Shown: positions 33,682-46,096, numbered from the stretch's first letter. The stretch: DNA of 64,000 bases from Silene conica (GCA_029255685.2 CM055312.2:82280369-82344368), one strand, 5' to 3'. Numbers and translations are program-made. The notes: generated by a model not told the origin, from the letters alone.

Positions 33682-34785
33682 ATGGGTCGTATAATTCCGG
33701 GTTTAATCGACGATTTGGGTCGGGAGTGCTTGATTAGGACTCCTTATCAAGACCTCCCAACCGCTTCTTTAGTATGTAAGCTGTGGCGAGATGAGATTAC
33801 AACTCCGCAGTTCCGCCGCTTTAGAAAAGCCGCGGGAGTCACTCGACCTGTCATCATATTTGCACAGGCCAAAACAGAGGACCCCAACTTGCCTTCCGGT
33901 CATGATGACTTAAAGCAGAGCTTAACCACGCCTACATACCACCTCATCTTATCCGACCCGACTACCCGGACCTGGGCTCGATTACCCGCAATTCCTGGGC
34001 TGCCTGATGGTGTCGGGCTGCCCGTGTTTTGCGGGTTAGTCGGGTCTGTGACGGATATATTGGTTATAGGCGGGTGGGACCCGGTGACTTTGCGAGCATC
34101 AAGTGATGTGTATATATATAGCTTTTTAACGGGCAAATGGAGGAAGGGTGCGGATATGCCAGGTGTACGGCGATCCTTCTTCGGATGTGCTGCATCAGAT
34201 GATGATCGGATGGTTATCGTCGCAGGTGGCCATGACGAGGACAAAAACGCCCTGAAATCAGCGATGATATATGATGTGGATAAGGATGAGTGGACCCTAC
34301 TTCCTGACATGGCCAGGGAACGTGACGAATGTAAGGCGATCTTCCACTGTGGAAAGTTCCATGTCATCAGTGGTTACCCCACTGAGACACAAGGCTGTTT
34401 CGAACGGACAGCCGAAGTGTGGGACACAGCAACGTGGCAGTGGGGTCCAGTAATCGAAGACTTTGCAGGTGTGAGCGCAAGCCCAAGCTCTTACATAGGT
34501 TCCCAAGATGGGAACGTGTACGCTTGCGTTGACGAGCATAGCGGAGACTTAGCTGTCCGAGAAGGTGAAAGATGGAAGGTGATCGGAAAAGTACCAGAAG
34601 AGGTGCGTAGGTCGCGGTGGATGGTTGCGTATGAAGAGAATCGAGTTTTGGTGATTGGATCATGGAAAGAGGGGAAGGTACATGAAGGTTATGTGTTGGA
34701 TATGAAGAGCAATAAATGGAGCAAAGTTGATTTGCCAAATCAATTTAGTGGACATGTTCAATGCGGTTGTGTTATAGAGCTTTGA
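33682..34785 (+). CDS. KFB: F-box/kelch-repeat protein, KMD/KFB type, 367 aa
   Basis: Intronless, complete ORF starting MGRIIPGLIDDLGRECLIRT. An F-box covers about residues 4-45 (IPGLIDDLGRECL...LVCKLWRDEI). Kelch-type repeats follow at roughly 114-160 (ILVIGGWDP...GKWRKGADMP), 164-211 (MVIVAGGHDEDKNA...DEWTLLPDM) and 215-258 (FHVISGYPTETQG...TAEVWDTATWQW). Length and layout match the Arabidopsis At1g80440, At1g15670, At2g44130 and At3g59940 group, whose members act as SCF adaptors and have been linked to turnover of type-B response regulators and phenylalanine ammonia-lyase. Which target applies here cannot be told. Antisense ORFs are shadows. It is convergent with the glycosyltransferase gene. 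GC content is clearly higher than its surroundings. Confidence 0.96.
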   Translation: MGRIIPGLIDDLGRECLIRTPYQDLPTASLVCKLWRDEITTPQFRRFRKAAGVTRPVIIFAQAKTEDPNLPSGHDDLKQSLTTPTYHLILSDPTTRTWARLPAIPGLPDGVGLPVFCGLVGSVTDILVIGGWDPVTLRASSDVYIYSFLTGKWRKGADMPGVRRSFFGCAASDDDRMVIVAGGHDEDKNALKSAMIYDVDKDEWTLLPDMARERDECKAIFHCGKFHVISGYPTETQGCFERTAEVWDTATWQWGPVIEDFAGVSASPSSYIGSQDGNVYACVDEHSGDLAVREGERWKVIGKVPEEVRRSRWMVAYEENRVLVIGSWKEGKVHEGYVLDMKSNKWSKVDLPNQFSGHVQCGCVIEL

Positions 34786-35554
34786 TGTTGCCTACTTTTT
34801 GCCTTACTTTTTGGTATTACAGAGCTACTTAAGAGTGATACTATTAGAGAACTACTTAAGTAAGATTACAGCTCTCCGTCTTTCTAAACAAATAGTGATA
34901 GTGGTATGTAAATATGCAGTTTCCTAGTTATCTCGAACTTGTGTAATACTCCGTCTTTCTAAACATAAATCACCTTTCTCATCATTCTCGGTACAAGTTA
35001 CTATTACTACAAAGGTCTAAGATCTAACCACTTCGACTTGGGTTATGTTGGACCGCAATAATAACACTTGTTTAAAACGTGAAATAAAAGCCGAAACCTA
35101 ATAAGTGTTTGAAATGTTATCAAAAGCTTGTTAAGTATTGGCGGACAGTTAACGGTACACCTCAACTAAAAACCTTGAGAACCTTGTTTAACACCATATA
35201 GTACAGGGGTAACTTAACTATAGCCTTCTATATACAAATGAACCTTGTTTAAGACGCGCACGCATAAGAAGAAAAGTAACAAATATTGAACTGCAAAAGC
35301 AACCTTCCATCCATAATTCCGTGCCCAGGTATGTGTAGCTCCATCCACTTAGGTACGCTACCAAGTAACGATTGGCTAATTTTCAGATTACCACGAAGAC
35401 AACTTCAGACTGTATTTATCAAAGTAAACAAGGGATTTTGCATGAACTTAATCTAATTCTGATGGCTACTGCTCATTAGCTTTGCTTCTATAAGCGAATA
35501 ACCTCAGTTCCTAGTAAATGAAAGAATGAAGCAAAAACGTGTAAGTAATATAGG
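34786..35554. other. 3' regions of two convergent genes
   Basis: This region should hold the 3' UTRs of the F-box gene (+) and of the glycosyltransferase (-). TCTCCGTCTTTCTAAACA occurs twice (about 34877 and 34949), resembling Stowaway edges. No further gene seen. Confidence 0.5.
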
Positions 35555-38500
35555 TCACTTAATTCGCATGCACTTGAAAAGGAGCTCGAAGAACAACTTA
35601 TACATGTGTCTCTTCAAGTACATCCTTTCTACTTTCTCCCTGCCTTTCACTCCCATTTGCCGCCTAATAGAAGGATTTTTCAACAAGTACCTGAGATTTT
35701 CAGCAAGCACTTTTGTACCTGGACGACCTAAAGGATGCAGGCGACCTGTAATATTTTGCTCTACGATCTCTGTTGTACCACCAGCGTCAGTTCCAAGTAC
35801 CTGCTCCATCATCCCCAGAGGAATTTGTCATTTACTCGTATCTTATTTTGTTATAACACGTCAGGAAAATAACAAAAAATTATCTCACTCCAAGAATTAT
35901 CAGTTCAACTATGAAAGTCATCTAGATTTCACTATAAAAAGGAAAAAGAACAAGTCAGAGCCTGGGAGGGTAGTCAAATTGTAAAACTGCCTGAAATAAC
36001 AAAAAAATTGAGCTTATTAAGTCTTCACAGCACTAGATTCGCTCCTATGCTGCAACAAAATTTATATTCTCAGTCCCCAACATTCTTAAAGAAATTCATG
36101 GCAGATATGATGCACCTAATCACAGACAGAAGCTTCATTATGATTATGTATAGGGTTATGGGAAGATGTCTGTACTGAGTAGAGCCCTTACCCAAACCTC
36201 TATGAGAATACCATCTATCAGATGGGAAAATGCTTACGCCTACAAATGACAGGTCAAAAAGAGTATGGTGGAGGTACTTTGGTAATAGACTGATGCGACT
36301 GAATCACAATTCACAAATCTTTCTGCAACTTGGAGGTGGCTATATTTCCAAAATGTGAAGTATTCTGGATGAGGGCATTATGATAGTGATGCACTGACTC
36401 ACTGAGGCTGACTACTGAGTGAGGAAGAAAGCGGGTTAAGATAAACTCCGTATCATGAAAACTTAAATGACACGATGTCACATGTGAGACCGTCTTATAC
36501 ACGAATCGTGATCAATCCAAAAATGATGATGTGCAACAGTGCAAAAAGGCATGATGTAATCTAGTCAGATTTTTAAGTACAAATGTGAAGAACAATCATA
36601 ATATATGATGATGAGTCAGACTTACAGGAAGGCCAAATGCCATAGCCTCAATTGTCACTCTTCCAAATGTCTCGCCAAGACCCTGTTAACAATTAATTTC
36701 ATCACCATTATACCAAGCATAAACTACATAAGACATTTGATGTGGGTGTCAATGTCATAATAGGGTTAATTCTGGAATCTGGCAGGGACACTATTGCATC
36801 CATCCAATGTTTCGTTTTCCAAATACTTGGGCTTTGATTTTAACGAGAGCGATATTTTTATTGTTCTGTCTCCTAGTTTAGATGAGTTAAGCATGGAGAA
36901 ACTGTTACATGTAAAGAAGTTATGAACTAACAAACTGAACCAGGATATAAGTGAGGCTTAGCACATCAGAATATTCAATTAGTCGTATGATCTTGCACTC
37001 CGGGAGGGGACGACATGATGTAATGATATGTAAAATTGGAAGATGATATGATTGATGAGCACCAACTTTTAGTAGAATTGTCCGATCAACTCCTGTGGTA
37101 TTGGTAGCACACAGCAAGATTTTGTGGTATCGGGATGAGTTCTCAACTTTGAACTTCAAAAAATTCACTCTGAAACCTTAAATTCACACACCATCCTATG
37201 TAGGACTGTCTTACCTAAGTATTTGGCATTCACACGCCATCATGATAGGCATTATGACGTGTAAAAACAATTAATAGCCCGTCTAATAGGAAAAATAAGC
37301 CAAATCAAAATTTTACCTGGGAATTAGTGACGTAAACATCGGCCGCAGAATACAGGGAAGCAACATGTGTTGTGGTTGGACTCCAGATAACAGAGTTTGA
37401 CGCATTTGGATGTTTAGACAAGAAGTCGAGAATTTCTTTGACATACATCACCTTGTTGCTCTTAGATCCAACAGAACCAATCAAGATCTTAAGAGCATCT
37501 GCAGGTATTTCCTGGTTGTGCAATTGCAAGTAATTCTTCAGCTTATGAGGTGAACCCCTTAAATGAAACTTCCCTGCCAATGAGGTGGCATTCAGTTCTG
37601 CCTCTAGCAAAGGCTTTAGTCTGATTTTAGTTTGAGAAGTTTTCTCTTCAATTACCAAACTTGCTGATTCAACAAGTAGAAGTTGACCCTTAGCAGCATT
37701 TATGCTACCTAGAGATATCACTAGCATATCATTATCAGTCAAGCCCATTTCTTCCCTTACTGCATCCCTTAGCATTTGCCTTTTCTGTAACATTCGCTCT
37801 GGATTTGCTAAAGGAGTATTAAGTGAACAAGATATCCCCGCTACAAAGGCCAGTTCATCATTGACAGATAAGGGAATCACAGTAGTTTGGGTAGTTAATG
37901 TGATATTATTCTCTGTAGACCAATTCAACCACTGTTTTGACTGCATTTCAGAAAGAAATGCAATCATCTTCACTCGATTGAGCATGTGCTTTGAGCGTTC
38001 AAAATATTCTTCTCGGTTCTCCATGATCCACCAAGCAATTTGATTTGAACCAGCACTATAAAATGCAAGATAATGCTCTGCAGAAGAAAAAAAATTATTT
38101 AGATATGCTCCACTGAAAACAATAAAGCAATCAATACACAATTAAATGACTAAGTACAGCAAAAGATACAGTATATTGCCAAACATAGACCAAAAATGGT
38201 TTACAAATCCTCTCAAGTAAACCCATTGCCACCGCAGAATTGCAATCCATGAGAAAACATAAAATAGAAACAGATAACAATAGCTCCTCCAAATTAACTT
38301 TTATGGACTCTTCATTTCATAAGTGGTGAATGAGAGGAGAAGTACACGGGAACCTGTATCTCCAAAAGCATTAAGCAAGAAACCTACCTAGCACACTAGA
38401 TTAAACTAATTTGTAGCTTGTAGGTTCAGATTTCAGTAAGAGCAGAAATGGAGAGCTGAAGGCTCTAAATACGATGAGGAATCAAGTAAAATATCACTTG

Positions 38501-40744
38501 CTCTTAAACATGTATTTAAAGTAGGATGAAATCAATATAGGCGCAAATAATGCACACTTCCACAGGCCACATTTGAATCAGGAAAAAAAAACACAGTTTT
38601 TGCAATTTGAGATGAAGATGATACCTTGCACGTTCATTGTTCCTTGTGTTTTTTTGGTGTAAATGGAGCCACAAGGACGGTATTTTTAAGTTAAAAGGTT
38701 CCGATGTATGCAACCTTAGAAGAAAGTTGACGCATCTTACTAACCTCATGAGACGCGGTAAACTACGCAGATCAAGAAACGATTCTTATTTTCTTAACAG
38801 CACAAACATATGTTACTAACTAACCTTCTTTTCACCATGTTCTTCTCACTTTTAAAGTATGTGAGGGAATTTTGAAAAATGGAAGAATATGGAGAAATGG
38901 AGGGGGTATATAAATCCTTGTATGACAGATAGTCTCCAAGCAAGATGCTTTCGAGGAATAACTAATTCAAGACTACAAATTTTAGCAGTTAGAGAACTTC
39001 TGGTTGTAAGGATAAAGGCAAGAATCTATTTCGTGCATTAAGTCATACGTATTTTCTTCGTGCATGTGTTACTAACCAATCAACAACATAATCCCAATGC
39101 CTCAATAGCTCCCGCAAATTGCAAGGTAAGGGGTGGTCAGTTGTACGCAACCTTAACCTTGTGTTCGCAACACAAAGAGGTTGTTTCAAAACAACCCAAA
39201 AAGAAAATTCCGTCGAAAACTGCATCGAAGAACTGATACTTCACAATATAAAGAAGCACAACCACTTTAGAAAGAAGCACTGGTGTTGCTAACCATGAAC
39301 TAAAAATCACCAAACGAAAATTAATACTCCGTAATCTATATAAAGGTCCTTGGCACCCCTTGACAAACAACGCCGTCTAATTTAAACTAAAATCCTTAAC
39401 AAGAGATTTCTTAAGCGAAAGCATCTGAGAACTTAGCTTACCCATGGAAGTTGGGCTATATGTCTATAACAGTTGAAATGACATTGACATGTGCAGCCCT
39501 AAGAAAAGCACTAAGATATCATGGAGAACATTGAATAGGAATCTGAATGCATGTCAACCAGCAAGTCTGGAACTGAACAACATCATACTGAATCAAATAT
39601 ACAAAAGAGTAATAAAGTAGACAGTCAACAACCAGATAACATCATACTTTGGTTAAACTATTTTTGATCCAGTAGTGAAGCAAGCTGAACAGATAAACAT
39701 CTAGCGTACTAGACGAGTAACACATAACATCAGATATAACAAATACATACCTATCCATTGCGCGCATACTGCAGATCCTGCAATGACAAGGTCTGCTTTC
39801 ATAGCAGCCTTAAAGCTGTGTTCGGCCTTGTCATCAATGATCTTGATCCTTCTCCTTGTAAGCTCCGCCATCAACCCTCCCCTCCTATTAAGTATAACAG
39901 CATGAACTGTGGCCCCACAACTCAAAAACTCTGTAGCCAGCTCAAGCATTGAAAGTGGTGCCCCCGTCATCGACAATTCATGAAAGACCAAGACAAAGTT
40001 CCTAGACCAGACTAGCCGTGCAAAGAGTTCATTCCTATCACATGTCCCAGATCTCTTCTCACGATTCCACTCTAAGATTCTATCCTCAGTTGACCCAAAG
40101 GGGCCCACAAGCAACCGAAAGGTAGAATTAGTCATTGGAATTTCCTCTTCCTCGGCCTCTGCCCCTCTTATCACATCTTTGTCTGTGACCTTTTTTCTCT
40201 CATGTGCTTTGCCTCGTAAACCACGCCGTTGCTTCCTACTCATTGTCTTCATGGACACTCCCACTCGAGGAGGTAGTATCAGAGGAGGTAAGATATTATT
40301 CGACTTCTCAGCCATTGACAAACTCAGGCTACTATCAAACTTGCTTCCATTCCTTTTTTTCACAGCAATCAAAATATCATCTGAAATCAACTCTTGCCGT
40401 ACATTCTCCTCAGAACCAAGATTCACATTCTGTTGATCTATACCAAACCCAGCACCATTCCCTCTGTTTTCCCCATGAGCCCACCTCGACTGAATGTAGA
40501 ACCCACCATATGTCCATAGAGTTATCAGAAGCAACCAATAGACCAACCTATTACTCCTAAACCACGTAAACTTAGCTGTGCTAGACCTGCCATCACGTCT
40601 AGGAGTTCGACCAGATGAAAGCCTCTTTAACGTGGGAGAACCTCTAGGAGTCGATCTCCCTGACAATGTGGACTTGAATGTCTTCACCGATGATGGCCTA
40701 AGCACATTCCCCCATAAATCATCATCATTATGGTTGTCCTCCAT
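35555..40744 (-). CDS. Type II membrane GT4-like glycosyltransferase, 4 exons, 685 aa
   Basis: Proposed exons: 40744-39751, 38077-37317, 36682-36626, 35800-35555. All introns are GT-AG and join in frame (994+761+57+246 nt). The N-terminus is basic and Ser/Arg-rich (STPRGSPTLKRLSS), then a membrane helix at about residues 66-85 (NRLVYWLLLITLWTYGGFY), as in Golgi type II proteins. The GT-B fold starts near FVLVFHELSMTGAPLSMLEL. The C-terminal part has SAADVYVTNSQ, then the EX7E motif ETFGRVTIE (about 589-597) and VLGTDAGGTTEIV, typical of GT4. It matches the At3g15940/At1g52420 group; the substrate of that group is not known to me. The 1.7-kb first intron contains an Au-like SINE. Confidence 0.93.
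39080..39188 (-). mobile_element. Au-like SINE fragment in intron 1
   Basis: On the minus strand it reads GAAACAACCTCTTTGTGTTG, AAGGTTGCGTACAACTGACC and GAGGCATTGGGATTATGTTG, ending in TTGTTG, as in plant Au SINEs. The tRNA-like head is missing, so it is a 5'-truncated copy. Confidence 0.75.
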
Positions 40745-41694
40745 TACTTCTGCCCTACTCTAGCTATCCTACCACAGTACTAGTGCATCAAAATTGGGAA
40801 ACTATGTTGTTTGAATAGCACCTATGTAAGCATAGATTCTGAAAATAACAAATAAGACGAACGCATCTTAATGTAAGTGAATCCAAGAATTAGGTCAAAC
40901 ACATTAAGATACAATCTAGCTCTTCTACAGCTGAAAATACCTACAAATAACTCCAACTGTAACGCAAATTCGCCAAAACACGAAAATCCGACAATGTAGT
41001 TGCAGCATAGCATAATAGGGGGAGTAATAATTAACATGTAACTACTAATCAAAAACATTAGAATCATCTAAATAACAGTACACTGAAGACTCGGCCACAA
41101 GTAATACGCCTAAAACAAATCATTCAGCAGCTTCATTTAGCCAAGGAAATCAACGCAATTAAATTACATGATTATAAAAATGAAATTTAATATCAGCGTC
41201 ATCTTCGTAACATGTCACTACACTAATTAATCACAGATAAAATTAACAGCAGCTTGACAAAAATGGCGGAATATAATAAAATATAATATAATATAATAAA
41301 TAAAAGTAGAAAGCGATATCGGAAGTGCTAAAGATTTCCATAAATAGACAATGAGAGTAAAGTAGATAGCAGAAATAAAAGAATAGAGAGGGATGAAATA
41401 ATGACCATTGTTGAAGGAATCGAGGAAAAAATAAGGTATAAGTTGAAAATGGAGATGAGGAAGGTAGTGCAAAATATTGAGCTGAAGCTGTTGAATATTG
41501 ATTTTGTTTTAATGGAATTTGTTATGGAGTAGTATTTTATTATTATTATTTTGAGTGCAAGCTCGATAAGCAGGAAATCTAGTAGTGTGAAATAATAGAG
41601 GAGTATGGAGAAGTGAGCGTGCACCTGTCGGAAGAGAGAGGAAATCTAGGAGTGTTTAACTGCACCACTCAATTACCATTTTCAAGCGGTGGTC
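40745..41694. other. Upstream region of the glycosyltransferase
   Basis: This should contain the 5' UTR and promoter. A TATAATATAATATAATA run lies at about 41281. Short ORFs at 40822-41624 have no domains. No other gene seen. Confidence 0.4.
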
Positions 41695-41703
41695 GCGATA
41701 ATT

Positions 41704-41899
41704 CACCAATTCTTATTTGCAACGGCACTATCCGTCGCAAGCTTGCGACGGATACCGTTTCCTCTCACAAAATACCCACTTTTTCTCTCTCTCCAACACT
41801 ATTCATGTGGTCCCTTTTCTCCACTAACTTATTTTCTATCCATTTTGTCTCACAAAATATCCGTCACAAATGGTGATCCGTCGCAAGCAAGACTTACTG
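41704..41899. mobile_element. Mutator-type MITE, 196 bp, perfect 9-bp duplication
   Basis: Flanked by GCGATAATT at 41695-41703 and 41900-41908. Ends CACCAATTCTTATTTGC and, on the other strand, CAGTAAGTCTTGCTTGCGAC. Inside are TATCCGTCGCAAGCTTGCGAC and TATTCATGTGGTCCC, as in the other copies. Confidence 0.9.
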
Positions 41900-41959
41900 G
41901 CGATAATTAGGTCGCGATCCGATTTTATCCTTAAATTTACTTTGTTTATGTTGACCTAC

Positions 41960-42240
41960 TTTCACCCTTCCAAGCAAAATGTCACGACCGAGGTCATTAA
42001 CCCAATTATTTTTCACCTTAATCACCCTACCTTCTATACACATTTATTCTTTTTTTATTCATCAACCAATAATATTTGTACACCTAGGTGGTCACAAATA
42101 TGGTCAAGCATAATCAACAAAGATCACAAATTGACCTTCATTGAGCATATGGTCACCAATTAGCAAAGTGGTCACAAATTAGTTATCTAAATTAACTCTC
42201 TAACCATGACCAAACAAGGTCATGACCTTGCTTGGGGGTT
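41960..42240. mobile_element. Possible MITE with GGTCACAAAT repeats
   Basis: CCTTCCAAGCAAAATGTCAC near 41968 is inverted as GTCATGACCTTGCTTGGGGG near 42218. Inside are several GGTCACAAAT/TGGTCAC words. No target duplication found. Confidence 0.4.
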
Positions 42241-42387
42241 AATAGATGAAAATATGCTGTTAGTAAGGTTGGAACTTAGAATCAATTAGAGATAAGTTAA
42301 AGTTTAAAGATCACCAATAAGATTTAAATACGAGTCTCCTTTGTAGAAGGATAACACTCTATTACTTGGGCTACATAAATAATTTGA

Positions 42388-42558
42388 ACCAAGTGCTCTT
42401 AGTCTAGCGGAGATTCGGGTTCCCTCAAAACATTCAAAATGGTGGACTGCGAGATCCTGGGTTCTAAGGGGTAATCCCGTGGATTGACTTTACATGGTAG
42501 TTAACATGGTAAATGTTGCGTATTCAGGGAGAATTAAACCTTCTCGTCATAAAAAAAT
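42388..42558 (+). mobile_element. SINE related to the copy at 28437
   Basis: It starts ACCAAGTGCTCTTAGTCTAG and ends CTTCTCGTCATAAAAAAATAG, matching the start and tail of the SINE at 28437. Box B is degraded (GGTTCTAAGG). Confidence 0.7.
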
Positions 42559-43197
42559 AGATTGGAAACATTCACATTGCAAGTTTGTTATTTTTGGTGG
42601 CGTAATTCAATATTCGAGTGCATTTATTTACCGTCGACGACCAAAATCGAAGTTTTGAAATCGGTTTTTGGTGATTGAAGGAAAAACAAAAGTTGTGAAA
42701 GAAAGAAAAAAGAGGGAAGTTCATTAATAATGTCGACGATTTAAAGTAATTTGTTGAAGACAAATAGCAATTAGGTATCTTTTATGAATATTAAAACTAG
42801 TTTCATTCACATATATCTTTTCGCGTTTTAACAAAAAAAATGTATCATATAAAGGCGCTGTTTGACGAAATTGTGTAAAATAAGTTGAAACCTGAAAAAC
42901 AAGATGAAAACTTCGTATTTGGCTAAAAACTATTTTTACCTAATTCAAAATTAGGAGTTGATAACTTAATTTATATTAGGATTATTTTATGAGAATAATC
43001 CAACCTAAGTTCCATCTTCTCATCTTTGACCTTTTAATGCCGGTTTTCCAACGATTTGTTTTTTTTCCGATTCTTTCTTTATCACATTGTTTCTTCTCTT
43101 TTATATCTTCATTTTAACAATCACACCAAGTGTTGAACCATATAGTTATATGTTTATATTTTGATAATCACAATTGTGCTTAATCATATTATGTATA
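42559..43197. other. AT-rich intergenic
   Basis: No gene or element recognised. The ORF at 42572-42763 is not supported. Confidence 0.4.
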
Positions 43198-43310
43198 CAC
43201 TACTACAAAAAGGCTTAAGACATCAATTATAAGACACTTGTTTTTTTTCTAACAGATTTCTTAACGTAAGACACCAATTATTTAATATAACAAGTTTGCA
43301 ATGTTTAAAT

Positions 43311-43554
43311 AAGAAACATGTCCTTCAGAATCCGGTTTCCTATATTTTAATTTTCAATTTATTTAATAATTAAGAAACCTGTCCTCCAAAATCCGGTTTC
43401 CTATATATTAATTTTCAATTTATTTAATAACTAAGAAACCTGTCCTCCAGAATCCGGTTTCCTATATATTAATTTTCAATTTATTTAATAACTAAGAAAC
43501 CTGTCCTCCAGAATCCGGTTTCCTATATATTAATTTACAATTTATTTAATAACT
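43311..43554. repeat. 61-bp tandem repeat, four copies
   Basis: Units start at 43311, 43372, 43433 and 43494 with AAGAAACCTGTCCTCCAGAA then TCCGGTTTCC, and end AATTTATTTAATAACT. The units are nearly identical and contiguous, with no spacers. Confidence 0.95.
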
Positions 43555-43809
43555 AATAATAATAAATTAATCTTAAATAATAATATATTGTTTAATTAAT
43601 TCTACTAGATTCACCGAGTAATACATGCATACGTCTATCTCTTAACTTACCATAATCCACCGCCTAACACATTCTTTAAATAATAATTATCAATATCTAC
43701 CTAAATATATCAAAGACACCGGGTGTAAATGAGAGTGATGTCATAGACAGGGGCGAACCCAAATATTGATAAATAGTAGATAATTAAATGTTATCCCAAT
43801 AAATCTACA

Positions 43810-43905
43810 GTAAATATCTTGTGGCTCAATGGTACGGCCATTAAATATCCTTCTTGTGGTCGTGGGTTCGAATCCGATTGCATGTATTGTTTTAATAAAA
43901 AAACA
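43810..43905 (+). mobile_element. tRNA-like SINE inside CACTA MITE
   Basis: CTTGTGGCTCAATGGTACGG (box A) and GTGGGTTCGAATCCGATTGC (box B) are followed by TTTTAATAAAAAAAC. It lacks a tRNA acceptor stem, so it is a SINE or SINE head rather than a tRNA gene. Confidence 0.6.
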
Positions 43906-44110
43906 AGTCTCTTTAATTGTTAGATAAGATACCAGTTCCTCCAACATGTTTCTTAACCAAAGACACCGGTGTCTAAGGCCTTTTTCAACAGGTTTCTTTG
44001 GCTTCTTAACCAAAGACACCGGTGTCTAAGTTCTTTGGCTTCTTAACCAAAAACACCGGTGTCTAAGGCCTTTTTCAACAGGTTTCTTTGGCTTTTTTGT
44101 AGTAGTGATA

Positions 44111-45243
44111 CTTAGCTTGTTGCTCGTTATTGATTGTTTAGTTTTGTGAAGTAAAGTTATAATTGTTGAATGTAGAAGAACAAGTTCATTTAATCTTATG
44201 ACAAAGTCAAGAACAAGTTGCAAGTTATTAATGATAAATCAAACTAAAAACTAAAGATAAACTGAAGATGAAGATCGAGTTTATGATCAAGATGGAAAAG
44301 AAGCATCCTACATTGAAGATTTACAAGAAGATTAGATAGTGTAGGTCTTCGTCTTATAAAGGTAGTAAATTTATAGGTGTTTTAGCTATAACTTTGCTCA
44401 AACTAGACTTAGGGTTATAGATAGTTGATTTTACTATTGTGTTGTAGTAAAGTTGATACGACTTATTTTTCTAAAGTATTTTAAAAATAGTTTTTAAAAT
44501 CTTATCTTTAGAATATTTGAATGAAAAACTTATTTATAATATATTGAAGCTTGAACTTAAATTGTGATATGAATAGAGATGGTTACCCATGAGATTAGTC
44601 AACTTATGTAATAACTTATGACTTGTTCTTTGGTGACTAACTAGGATTTTCTAATTATTCACGTCTAAACCCTAATTTATCCAACCTAATATTTCAAGTA
44701 GGTTTTTACACATAAGGAGGTAGGCTTATGAGCACCTATCACTCGTGTAAAACTTTTGTGCCAATAAAGATTAGGATAAATCTAAATAAGATAGTATCTA
44801 CTTTTATTATCTCGATTTATTCTATATCTTTTATTAAGATATTATTAGATTAAATAATAAGGTTAAATCTCCTTCTTGCCATGTACCACAAGAGATCCTC
44901 ACAATATTTAGGGTTTCAAGGTAAAAATCTTAAATAAATATTTGTTAGATATATTTTGTCTCCTTATATTTATTTATATTTATTCCATGGTTTTTACTAA
45001 AATATTATTGGATTAAATAAAAGAATTTGTGATCAAATAAATACTTGTTAGAGATATTATATCTCTTTATATATATTTTATAACTTGTTTAAAAGTTTGT
45101 CCAGATAAAAAATGGAAATTATATTTAATTCCCTTATTATTTTATTTAACCATCTAGGGTTGTGAGGATAAAATCTAGATCTCTTCTCAACATGATATAT
45201 CTCTTTATATATATTTATTTATAACTTGTTTGAAAGTTTTTTT
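44111..45243. other. AT-rich intergenic with short repeated phrases
   Basis: Variants of TTGTTAGATATATTTTGTCTC and TTTATATATATTTATAACTTGTTT occur at about 44948, 45045 and 45190. No gene seen. Confidence 0.4.
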
Positions 45244-45413
45244 CTAACATGTGCCCTTGTGGCACATGATAAGAAGTTAAGTAAGGAAAGATTTTCAAGA
45301 TTATTTCATTTATTATGTTAAATATGAGTTTTAACTCTAATTTATCATGATATATTATCAACAATATTTCCTTACTTATCTTCTTATCATGTGCCCTTAG
45401 GGCACATGTTAGA
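45244..45413. mobile_element. Inverted-repeat MITE (170 bp)
   Basis: Arms of about 49 bp (45244-45292 and 45365-45413) are almost perfect inverted repeats beginning CTAACATGTGCCCT and continuing GGCACATGATAAGAAG. CATGTGCC/GGCACATG is itself a palindrome within each arm. The target duplication is unclear. Confidence 0.75.
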
Positions 45414-46096
45414 TAATCCGAATAATCATTGACATTATTAAAACTGTTCGGCATATTAGCCGAAAAGATAGCTAATATCTGATAAAATGTTATAAACAGA
45501 CAAGATTAAGAATTACTTTTTCACATACGGACTTTACTCTTTCACATGCACTTTTTCATAAAATTTCATCTTTTACCCTTCTCCTAAACCTAAACTCATA
45601 TATGTGAATTTTTACCTTACAATTTATTCAATTACTCTAAAAACTTAAATAATGAATTACAATTCTCAAAGTATTGAGGTAATATTGTTGATTGTTTATT
45701 TACCGGTGTAATTGTTAATTGTTTATTATGTTCGTCGTACATCCGTCTTCAATTATTGCGTCGACAGAGGTGGTTTTCTTCAATTTATTTTATCTGCAAG
45801 TCTGCTTGTTTCGTCAATGTTGTCCCTTTCGTTAGTCTGCAATTCTTCACTTCTAGTTTTTCTTTCTTATTATTTTTTAGTTTTTGTTTCATTATTTCTT
45901 TGGTTTTTGTTTTAATTTTTTTTTTAGTTTTTCTTTGATTATTATTTCAGTTTTAGTTTCAGTTTTTCTTTTTTCTTTTTTTAGTTTTTGTTTCATTATT
46001 GGTTTTGTCGGCGCAGGGGAGGGTGCGGCGGTTTGGACGGTCGTGATATGACGACGGTGAACGGAGTTGATGACGGAGGGACGGTGAACGGAGTAG
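45414..46096. other. Intergenic, pyrimidine-rich
   Basis: 45840-45990 is T-rich with repeated TTTTTCTTTGATTATT/TTAGTTTTTGTTTC. Phe-rich ORFs here are not genes. 46040-46095 has two GACGGTGAACGGAGT copies just before the LINE tail. Confidence 0.45.

Larger units (their letters stand above)
43198..44107. mobile_element. CACTA MITE (910 bp) with ATA duplication
   Basis: Ends CACTACTACAAAAAGGC and (reverse complement) CACTACTACAAAAAAGCC, flanked by ATA (43195-43197 and 44108-44110). Subterminal AAGACACCGGTGTCTAAG palindromes occur near the right end (three clear copies, 43967-44070). The interior holds a 61-bp tandem array and a SINE. ORFs at 43741-44223 are translations of repeats. Confidence 0.9.

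Noticed and set aside
33900..34367. 155-codon antisense ORF within the F-box/kelch gene
   Set aside because: A shadow of the real gene; no domain and the plus-strand protein is clearly conserved.
43311..43554. Regular 61-bp direct repeats that might suggest a CRISPR array
   Set aside because: Units are contiguous with no unique spacers, lie inside a CACTA MITE, and the window is plant DNA.
43821..43880. Possible tRNA gene from box A and box B matches
   Set aside because: No acceptor stem or CCA-side pairing, and an A-rich tail follows: a SINE head.
45712..45938. Overlapping Phe-rich plus-strand ORFs
   Set aside because: Caused by a T-rich tract; no start context or domain.
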